NCBI GenBank assembly: GCA_937935995.1
Contig: CALGXF010000013.1
Coordinates: 1 to 8,467 of the forward strand
Reading direction: 5' to 3'
Source: an uncultured Alphaproteobacteria bacterium
GTDB taxonomy: Bacteria > Pseudomonadota > Alphaproteobacteria > CAAHEQ01 > UBA3637
Length of the DNA stretch: 8,467 nucleotides
The notes under the pieces: model-generated
The model's input: the letters and a program-made list of their open reading frames with translations, nothing else
Database searches by the model: none
Told to the model about the DNA's origin: nothing
Program-made: the position numbers and the translations under genes
Shown: piece after piece, positions 1 to 5,534 of the stretch
Layout: each line of letters begins with the position of its first letter
How positions within the stretch are numbered: the stretch's first letter is position 1

Positions 1-2
1 CC

Positions 3-1790
3 GGATTTGACGAAGTCGTTGAAAATATTACTTATCAACATAAAAAGACAACCGGCAACGGATATGACATTATTGCGTCTCATGTTCCTGAACGGGTGTG
101 TCGTCGGTTACAAGACATGATTTTCCCTGTTCCCAAAAGTGTGACGTTAAATGGGACTGACTTGTCGTCAACATGTGGTTCGGATAATACATTTGTTTTT
201 TCTTACGACGGATTATCTGCTGGTAAACCGTCCAGCGGGGTTGACCCCATAGATTGTAACTGTTCCGGATGCCAAAGTTGTGAAAGCGGGACATGTCAGG
301 ACAATGACAACCTGTGTGGGCCGAAAGAAATTTGCCAAAGTGGAAGTTGCGTTTGTGCGCCCGGTTACACGGAATGCCGGGGGAGCTGTTATACCGCATG
401 TGCTGACGGTTTTATGCGTGATCCCGTTTCCTGCGATTGTGTGTGTGAACCGCAAGCATGTCCCGAAGATGCCAAATGGGATGGCAATGCCTGTACGTGT
501 GTTTGTGACGCTTTTAAAGAATTTGATGAAACACAAAATAAATGCGTTTGCAAAAACGTACCGATTGACGGAGATCCTGACACATGCGAATGTTATGAGG
601 GATATGATTTAAATAAGGAGGGTGCTTGTGTCCAAGAATGCCCGGATGCGATTGGTATGTCCGGACTTCGGGACAACGACGGTCGCTGTTTGTGTGATAC
701 GAAGCTTGGTTATGAAGAAGTTTCCATTGATAACACGTGGTGCAATTGTGATAACAGTAAAAATTACTGGAACAAACCAGACGGTTCGTGCATGACATGT
801 GTTCAAACAACAAAAGAGTGGGGGAAAAAGCAGTTTGGAGATTCTTCGAAAGTGAATCGAGATAATCCGGATAAAGCCGGTTATATGGTTCCCCTTTATG
901 AAGTTGATTCGGAATCCGTTGATGAAGAAGGGTGGTATTGTGCTTTCCATAAAGTAGGCGTTGGAGAACGGTATTATTATAATCCGTCAACGCAAGAGTA
1001 TTGCGGCGCGATGCAAATATTGAAAAAAGATGCGTCGGGAGCCTTTTATTGCTCATCAGATTGCGGCGGTTCTAATGCAACTCATGAAGTCGGAGACAGA
1101 GGCGGCACATGGGGAAGCTGTGGCTGCGGCGGATATTCATTGTGGGTCGACGTCGACGGTGGTACATGTGGCGACGGTGATAGCTGTAGATGTGCGAGCA
1201 GCTGTGAAGAAGTAGGCGGAATAAATTATGATGGAGAATGTGTGGCATGTAACATTAATCAAACGTATGATGGCGAAAATTGTCGAACGGGTTCTCCTTT
1301 ATGCGCGGATCTTTTAGGCGTCGATAAAACTGAAGTCGGGTGGCTTTATGGGACTTGGTTATTAAACACAGAAGAGTTTAGCGAGTGTCGTACAAAGGAA
1401 AGCGGATATCACGTTCAATCGGACGACCCTGCCAGCAATTGCCATTGGTCTAAAGGATGTTACAAAATTGAAGGAATATTGCCTAATTGCAATTATAATG
1501 AAGTAATAACATCGGATTGCACTTGTCCGACGGGCGGTTCGGCAGGCGAATATTGTTGTTCAAGTGCTCAAATCAGAACTGATTCGGGATGTCAAACATG
1601 CACGGATAATACCATACGGAATGCAGATAAAACAGCCTGTGAAGCTTGTGATGACGATCAAATTCCAAGCGCAGACAGAACAACGTGTCAACAATGCCCG
1701 GACGGACAAATTCCGAATATATCGAAGACAAAATGTTATCCTTGCCCGGACGGAAAATATCCGGATGCTTCCGGAACAGCCTGTATTTAA
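3..1790 (+). CDS. Cysteine-rich repeat protein, pilin-like family, 5'-truncated by window edge
   Basis: The frame is open from the first full codon at base 3 to TAA at 1788-1790, giving 595 visible residues with about 64 cysteines. The true start lies upstream; the GTG at 96 is an internal Val with no ribosome site. Residues 20-39 carry GYDI and, around Cys33, a VCRRLQDM motif. The 824-residue protein at 2834-5308 has GYDI and VCRLLLDM at its residues 112-143, followed in both by a second Cys and a short aromatic segment. I infer that the missing part, about 90 residues, is a prepilin-type leader and hydrophobic helix. The rest is EGF-like CxC and CxxC pairs (about residues 80-265), a Cys-poorer insert (about 266-350), more Cys-rich segments, and four C-terminal 16-residue repeats. 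Such domains normally fold by disulfides outside the cytoplasm. Function is unknown; an adhesin or surface stalk is possible. Its stop overlaps that of the convergent glycosylase gene. Confidence 0.85.
   Translation, partial: GFDEVVENITYQHKKTTGNGYDIIASHVPERVCRRLQDMIFPVPKSVTLNGTDLSSTCGSDNTFVFSYDGLSAGKPSSGVDPIDCNCSGCQSCESGTCQDNDNLCGPKEICQSGSCVCAPGYTECRGSCYTACADGFMRDPVSCDCVCEPQACPEDAKWDGNACTCVCDAFKEFDETQNKCVCKNVPIDGDPDTCECYEGYDLNKEGACVQECPDAIGMSGLRDNDGRCLCDTKLGYEEVSIDNTWCNCDNSKNYWNKPDGSCMTCVQTTKEWGKKQFGDSSKVNRDNPDKAGYMVPLYEVDSESVDEEGWYCAFHKVGVGERYYYNPSTQEYCGAMQILKKDASGAFYCSSDCGGSNATHEVGDRGGTWGSCGCGGYSLWVDVDGGTCGDGDSCRCASSCEEVGGINYDGECVACNINQTYDGENCRTGSPLCADLLGVDKTEVGWLYGTWLLNTEEFSECRTKESGYHVQSDDPASNCHWSKGCYKIEGILPNCNYNEVITSDCTCPTGGSAGEYCCSSAQIRTDSGCQTCTDNTIRNADKTACEACDDDQIPSADRTTCQQCPDGQIPNISKTKCYPCPDGKYPDASGTACI
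1590..1781 (+). repeat. Four tandem 16-residue CxxC repeats (48 bp units)
   Basis: Units begin at 1590, 1638, 1686 and 1734, each exactly 48 bp. The pattern is C-x2-C-x-D-x2-I/Y-x2-A/I-D/S-x-T-x, for example the third unit CQQCPDGQIPNISKTK. The next Cys follows and the protein ends one residue later. Spacing resembles ephrin-receptor-like or TNFR-type cysteine repeats (CxxCPxG), which is my comparison and not a search result. The last two units share near-identical starts at DNA level, suggesting fairly recent duplication. Confidence 0.8.
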
Positions 1791-2401
1791 CGCGTGTGTT
1801 CTTTTATTGTCCTGAAGATATCTTCGAACATGTCGGTGGTTAAAACACCCGTGTTGGTGTTGTAACGCGAACAGTGATAACTGTCGATAAGCACCAATCC
1901 GTTGGGCAGGTGATGAACGGTGCCGTGTCCGAATTTGTACGCACTTTGCTTGTACCCGAAAGCATATAAAACCGCATTGTGGGCGACCGTTCCCAATGCC
2001 ATGATAATTTTTAAATGCGGCAGATTTCGGATTTGTTCTTGCAACAAAGGATTGCACGTTTTCATTTCATCCGGCGTGACTTTGTTTTGCGGCGGCACAC
2101 AGCGGACGGCGTTAGCAATCAAAGCGCCGGTTAGTTGCAGGCCGTCATTCGGATCGGCTTTATATTGCCCTTTGGCCCAGCCGAATTTAATCAAAGTCGG
2201 ATAGAGTAAATCTCCGGCGTAGTCTTTGGTAAACGGGCGGCCTGTTTGATTGGCTCCTTTTAATCCGGGAGCCAGCCCTACGATTAATAACCGTGCATCC
2301 GGATCTCCGAACGGCGGAACCGGCGCGTTGAAAAAAGTCGGAAATTTGATTTTATTTTCTTCGATAAAAGCCGCTAAACGGGGGCATTTTGTACAAGTCA
2401 T
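1787..2401 (-). CDS. Uracil-DNA glycosylase, family 5 (UdgB-like), 4Fe-4S type
   Basis: Encodes 204 residues. This enzyme type removes uracil, and in some family members other deaminated bases, from DNA to start base-excision repair in the cytoplasm. The N-terminus has Cys3 and Cys6 (CTKC); with Cys101 (NAVRCVPPQNK) and Cys116 these make the four expected 4Fe-4S ligands. Motif 1 is GLAPG at 42-46, followed by GANQTGRPF, and motif 2 is around His176 (HCSRYNTNTG). GLAPG and the NAVRC-PP-NK block fit family 5 better than family 4. Motif 2 has Cys177 where I expect Pro. I chose ATG at 2399-2401 because AAGGA sits about 7-9 bases upstream and it puts the CxxC at the usual N-terminus; an in-frame start at 2503 would add 34 unlikely residues and run across divK's start. 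The gene is divergent from divK and convergent with the Cys-rich gene before it. Intact. Confidence 0.9.
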   Translation of the reverse strand: MTCTKCPRLAAFIEENKIKFPTFFNAPVPPFGDPDARLLIVGLAPGLKGANQTGRPFTKDYAGDLLYPTLIKFGWAKGQYKADPNDGLQLTGALIANAVRCVPPQNKVTPDEMKTCNPLLQEQIRNLPHLKIIMALGTVAHNAVLYAFGYKQSAYKFGHGTVHHLPNGLVLIDSYHCSRYNTNTGVLTTDMFEDIFRTIKEHTR

Positions 2402-2411
2402 GATAAATTCC

Positions 2412-2440
2412 TTGAATGTTTTTGAAATAAAATTTATGAT
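2412..2440 (+). promoter_or_regulatory. Candidate sigma70-type promoter of divK
   Basis: TTGAAT at 2412-2417 and TATGAT at 2435-2440 are separated by 17 bases, so transcription would start near 2447 and give a leader of about 28 bases. The -35 box lies next to the ribosome site of the divergent glycosylase gene. This is a pattern match only, in an AT-rich stretch. Confidence 0.5.
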
Positions 2441-2463
2441 AACACATTCTATTTTTTTTTCAA
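2436..2463 (-). promoter_or_regulatory. Candidate promoter of the glycosylase gene, overlapping that of divK
   Basis: On the minus strand, TTGAAA (2458-2463) and TATCAT (2436-2441) are 16 bases apart. The -10 box occupies almost the same bases as divK's -10 on the other strand, so the two promoters would be mutually exclusive. The A-run inside the spacer makes chance resemblance possible. Confidence 0.4.
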
Positions 2464-2474
2464 GGGAGAGGTCT

Positions 2475-2837
2475 ATGTCCAAAATTTTAATCGTTGAAGA
2501 CAATGAAATGAATATGCGTTTGTTTTCAGATTTGTTGAAAGCAAAGGGATATGACGTTATTCAATGTTTAGACGGCCGCAAAGCGTTGGATGTTGCCAAA
2601 CATGAAAAGCCGGATTTGATTTTGATGGATATTCAAATGCCGGAAATTTCGGGATTGGAAGTAACGTCTTTGATTCGTCAAGACCCCGAAATTAAAGATA
2701 CGAAAATCGTGGCTGTTACGGCTTTTGCGATGAAAGGCGATGAACAGAAAATCATCGACGGCGGTTGCAACGGATACATTGCTAAACCGATTGCCGTTGC
2801 TGATTTTTTAAATACGGTTGCCGGTTTTTTAAGTTAA
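2475..2837 (+). CDS. divK: DivK, single-domain cell-cycle response regulator
   Basis: Encodes 120 residues forming one receiver domain with no output domain. In alphaproteobacteria, DivK is phosphorylated and dephosphorylated by DivJ and PleC and signals through DivL and CckA to control CtrA and asymmetric division. Seen here: acidic pocket Glu8/Asp9, phosphoacceptor Asp52 in LILMDIQMPEISGLEV, switch Thr82 in AVTAFAMKGDE, and Lys104 in the KPI turn. VEDNEMNM near the start and the GGCNGYIAKPI segment match Caulobacter DivK closely as I remember it. ATG at 2475 follows an AAGGGAGAGG ribosome site; the open frame extends upstream, but the added residues do not belong to the family. Caulobacter has pleD directly after divK; here the gene is alone and its TAA overlaps the stop of the convergent cysteine-rich gene by four bases. 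Confidence 0.95.
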   Translation: MSKILIVEDNEMNMRLFSDLLKAKGYDVIQCLDGRKALDVAKHEKPDLILMDIQMPEISGLEVTSLIRQDPEIKDTKIVAVTAFAMKGDEQKIIDGGCNGYIAKPIAVADFLNTVAGFLS

Positions 2838-5308
2838 CCGCATCCGGTGTCACAGGTTCCGCCTGTGCCGGTTTGGGTACATCCGGTACCGCAAATGACG
2901 TCATCTTTCAAACACGTAAAGGCATCTCCGTCCAGGTAACATTTTGTGCCGTTATCATTGATACACCCCATTTGTCCGTTGCCTAAATCGCCGTAAGTTG
3001 ATCCGGTTGCGCACGTGACACATTCCCACGTGCCGTTATTTTGAACGCATCCCATGGTGTTGTCGGGTGAGGCACATAGTCCGGTTGTCGGCTGATAAGT
3101 TGTTCCTTCGGGGCAATCGACAGTTTCATCGACTTGACAATCCGAACATCCGGCGCCGGTATAATCGGTGCAATTTGTGCCGCATTGTGTCCAATCTTTG
3201 TAACAAGTGAAAGAATTTCCCGATTTATAACAGGCAACGGAAGGCGAAGATGTACTGACACACCCATAAAGACCGGCCGGCGGAACGCTTCTCCATGTTG
3301 TGCCGGCGGGGCATGAGTCTGTACAAAGACCGCGTGTGCAGTTTTCTCCGTTTAAATCACAACCCGACCCGCAATAAAAGTTGTCTTTCATACAGGTACG
3401 CGCATTCGTGCCCAAAATAGAGCAGACCACATCCGTTTGAGGATTCGTACATGTATCTTTTGCGTCATTGATAAGCGTGCCTTCCGGACATGTTACGTCT
3501 GACAGGCAGAGCGGACATCCGGTTGCATAGTAATCTGTGCAGCCTGTTTGGCATTGTAAATTATTTTTAACGCATGTATATGAATCATTGTATAGATTGT
3601 ATGGATAACAGGTAACTCCTGTTGCGGCATGATAGCAACCATACGCGGTTTGTGCGGCATATGTGTACGTTAAATTGTCCGGACATGCGTCTTCACATAA
3701 TCCGATTTGACAGGAATGACCAGACCCTTCATAACATCTGCCACAGATTTTTCCGTCAGGCGTATTGCATCGCCAGTAAAGTTTTTCAATCGGATAACAA
3801 TAAAATCCATCCGGCCGTTCACAAACATAGTAATTTCCTTTTTGTGTCCATGTTGTACCGGCAGGGCAGTTTGATTCCGGACAAACTTTTTCTGATTCGC
3901 TGCAAGACGGATTGTCAATCGGGCAGACTTTTTCCTGATTGTCTTTGCATTCAGAGCATGTGTTAATCGTGCAATTTTCGCCGGCAAAATCGCAAAACCC
4001 GCAATAAATGTCGTCTTTGTAACATTCAATACGGTCATAAGATTTACCGCAAGTCATATGTGTGGCCGCATTGATGCAAGCGTAGGCAGCTATTCGATTG
4101 GAATAATTCCATTCAATTGAATTGCCGTTTGAATCCGCGGCAGGACATAAATTTTGACAATCCCCTGTTTGGCAATTTTGTCCGGAAGCCTGACATTGAG
4201 ATCCACAAAATTGGCCATCTTTTAAACATCGATATGTATTGCCGTTTATAAAATAGCAGTCGACACCTGTCGTCGGCTGAGCGCATCCGTAATAATTAAT
4301 TGATGGCAAGTATTTATAAATCGTTCCGCTCGGGCAATAGTTTTGGCAGTGACCAACCCAACACGTACTTCCGTCTTCATTACACCCGGTGCCACACCGG
4401 TTGCCGTTGATGTCCGTGCAGGTGTAGTTAGACCCCGAACCCGTACAAAGAACAGATTGACAGCGGTTGTCAACCAACATTGAACCGGACGGACATACAC
4501 ATTGACCTTCTTCATTGATGGAGGCTCCTTCCGGGCAACTGCATGTTCCGTTCATGCAAATTTGCGATGCCGGACAACAAGTCCCGTTACAGGGCTCCGA
4601 GTTCGGTAAACAACATAATCCATCCCCTTTGCATTCTGTTCCATCCGGACACGCACATAACGACCCGCATAACCCGTCCGTCGGATAACACGCATTGTTA
4701 CAACATGTTTCATCATTGGCGCAAGCCGGTAAACACACATCAGTGGGTTTGTTCATGTTCCTGTCAAAATAAAAATAAAGGGTAGGTTTTGTTTGACAAA
4801 TGGACGTATCTGTTCCATCGAACTGTGTTCCGTTACCCATGCCGTCATTTGTAGCTTCCACAACATAAGAGGAAGCGGCCATGTCCAACAACAATCGGCA
4901 AACTTTATCGGAAAGGCCGATAACTTCGACGGCAAACAAGTTGTCTCCGGCGGCCACAGCGGCGATGTCATATCCATGTGTTGATTTATATCCGATGTCA
5001 TCGGTCGGAATGGTTTGCCCGACGGGAAAAGTTTGTTCCGTTTCCGTAGCGCGCAAAGCCCACAGATTGACATCGCGCATGGTGTCATTAGCTCTGATTT
5101 TATTCATGGCGTATGTCAATCCGGCCAAGGCCGCCACACTTAATACACCGACAATTGCCAGTACCGCCAACATTTCAACCATACTTCTGCCGGCTTGGCA
5201 TCGGCGGGGCGCCCCTTTCTTTGATACTTCTTTTACGGCCGGTGAAAGTGTTCCTATATGGCAAACTTTGCCGATTATTCTTTTGAATGGAAACATGTTA
5301 AACCGCAT
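2834..5308 (-). CDS. Prepilin-type N-terminus fused to a long cysteine-rich repeat stalk
   Basis: Encodes 824 residues with about 94 cysteines. Residues 1-40 form a long basic leader ending in GAPRRCQAG. Then RSMVEMLAVLAIVGVLSV gives a class III/type IV prepilin signal: Gly40 before the cut, Arg at +1, Glu45 at +5, and a hydrophobic helix to about 64. A pilin-like globular part (about 65-200) holds GYDI and a Cys137/Cys171 pair. Granulin- or EGF-like CC and CxC clusters follow (about 200-287), then about eight modules of roughly 60 residues to the C-terminus. I chose ATG at 5306-5308 for its AAGGAG site seven bases away; MFPF four codons later is an alternative. A prepilin peptidase would be needed and none is in the window. 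I infer a membrane-anchored or pseudopilus-assembled exported protein. The ligand is unknown; adhesion or a protective surface stalk are guesses. Its stop overlaps that of divK. Confidence 0.88.
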   Translation of the reverse strand: MRFNMFPFKRIIGKVCHIGTLSPAVKEVSKKGAPRRCQAGRSMVEMLAVLAIVGVLSVAALAGLTYAMNKIRANDTMRDVNLWALRATETEQTFPVGQTIPTDDIGYKSTHGYDIAAVAAGDNLFAVEVIGLSDKVCRLLLDMAASSYVVEATNDGMGNGTQFDGTDTSICQTKPTLYFYFDRNMNKPTDVCLPACANDETCCNNACYPTDGLCGSLCACPDGTECKGDGLCCLPNSEPCNGTCCPASQICMNGTCSCPEGASINEEGQCVCPSGSMLVDNRCQSVLCTGSGSNYTCTDINGNRCGTGCNEDGSTCWVGHCQNYCPSGTIYKYLPSINYYGCAQPTTGVDCYFINGNTYRCLKDGQFCGSQCQASGQNCQTGDCQNLCPAADSNGNSIEWNYSNRIAAYACINAATHMTCGKSYDRIECYKDDIYCGFCDFAGENCTINTCSECKDNQEKVCPIDNPSCSESEKVCPESNCPAGTTWTQKGNYYVCERPDGFYCYPIEKLYWRCNTPDGKICGRCYEGSGHSCQIGLCEDACPDNLTYTYAAQTAYGCYHAATGVTCYPYNLYNDSYTCVKNNLQCQTGCTDYYATGCPLCLSDVTCPEGTLINDAKDTCTNPQTDVVCSILGTNARTCMKDNFYCGSGCDLNGENCTRGLCTDSCPAGTTWRSVPPAGLYGCVSTSSPSVACYKSGNSFTCYKDWTQCGTNCTDYTGAGCSDCQVDETVDCPEGTTYQPTTGLCASPDNTMGCVQNNGTWECVTCATGSTYGDLGNGQMGCINDNGTKCYLDGDAFTCLKDDVICGTGCTQTGTGGTCDTGCG
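2837..4447 (-). repeat. About eight degenerate ~60-residue cysteine modules
   Basis: Modules start with CP near residues 325, 388, 481, 542, 607, 666 and 732, with a final one at 766-823 and a half-module at 288-325. Successive starts lie 63, 93, 61, 65, 59, 66 and 34 residues apart. A full unit runs CPxGT, a variable stretch, YGC, about 8 residues, CY, about 8, C-x-K-D/N-x3-C-G-x2-C, about 6, C-x2-G-x-C, x3, CP. The third module carries an extra acidic, Cys-rich insert (about 454-481) and the module at 732 is shortened. Repeats are clear in protein but diverged in DNA, so they are old duplications. Confidence 0.8.
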
Positions 5309-5336
5309 TCGCTTCTCCTTTTTCTTTATGATAGAA

Positions 5337-5395
5337 AAACGGGCTTCAAAACACATTGCAGTTGAATGGGAAAGACATGGCAAAAAGCCCTGTTT
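5337..5395 (-). promoter_or_regulatory. Inverted repeat in the leader of the pilin-like gene
   Basis: Bases 5337-5346 (AAACGGGCTT) pair with 5385-5395 (AAGCCC-T-GTTT), ten pairs with one bulge and a 38-base loop. In the minus-strand RNA the 3' arm runs into GUUUUUC, about 20 bases before the AAGGAG site. It could be an attenuator or leader fold. The large loop makes chance possible. Confidence 0.3.
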
Positions 5396-5406
5396 AGACC
5401 CACTGC

Positions 5407-5417
5407 GGGGGGGGGGG
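5407..5417. repeat. Eleven-base poly-G tract upstream of the pilin-like gene
   Basis: An uninterrupted run of 11 G on the plus strand (C on the strand of the pilin-like gene) sits about 100 bases upstream of that gene's ATG. It lies in the intergenic region between that gene and the htpG terminator. No other run of this length is present inside the window. It is a candidate slipped-strand site, or a sequencing or assembly artefact. Confidence 0.9.
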
Positions 5418-5470
5418 TAACCTTTGAATGATGAAGTGACAGCATTTATTTCTCCCTGTTCTTTAGGAAG

Positions 5471-5499
5471 TTTTTATCATAACGCCGGTGCTTTGTCAA
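5471..5499 (-). promoter_or_regulatory. Candidate promoter of the pilin-like gene
   Basis: On the minus strand a perfect TTGACA (5494-5499) is followed after 17 bases by TAAAAA (5471-5476). RNA starting near 5464 would carry the C11 tract and the inverted repeat in a leader of roughly 155 bases. A second weak pair, TTGCCA (5378-5383) and TGCAAT (5355-5360) at 17 bases, lies nearer the gene. The -10 boxes are poor in both, so which is used is uncertain. Confidence 0.35.
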
Positions 5500-5500
5500 A

Positions 5501-5527
5501 CAAAATCCCCCGCCGGGTGACGGGGGA
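5501..5527 (-). terminator. Rho-independent terminator of htpG
   Basis: On the minus strand, TCCCCCG (5521-5527) pairs with CGGGGGA (5506-5512) around an eight-base loop, followed by TTTTGTTTG. It begins eight bases after the htpG stop codon. The T-tract is interrupted by one G, but the stem is strong. Confidence 0.8.
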
Positions 5528-5534
5528 GAAATGT

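Noticed and set aside
96..98. GTG as the start of the first gene
   Set aside because: The frame stays open to base 3, the residues before it match the paralogue's pilin-like head, and no ribosome site precedes it.
514..1056. Minus-strand frame of about 180 codons inside the first cysteine-rich gene
   Set aside because: It is a by-product of the Cys-codon-rich sense strand, which leaves few stops on the opposite strand.
1146..1157. GTCGACGTCGAC palindrome
   Set aside because: It lies within coding sequence (a Val-Asp repeat) and has no partner elsewhere.
1590..1781. 48-bp repeats as a CRISPR array
   Set aside because: The units are contiguous, in frame, diverged and protein-coding, with no spacers.
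2250..2474. 75-codon N-terminal extension of divK
   Set aside because: It overlaps the glycosylase coding region antisense, and the family starts at the ATG behind the strong ribosome site at 2475.
4881..5420. Long plus-strand frame opposite the pilin-like N-terminus
   Set aside because: It is antisense to a clearly conserved prepilin segment and ends in the G-run; no ribosome site.
5428..5500. Search for a tRNA or small RNA in the largest intergenic region
   Set aside because: No cloverleaf, T-loop or conserved RNA motif seen; only the candidate promoter and the flank of the htpG terminator.
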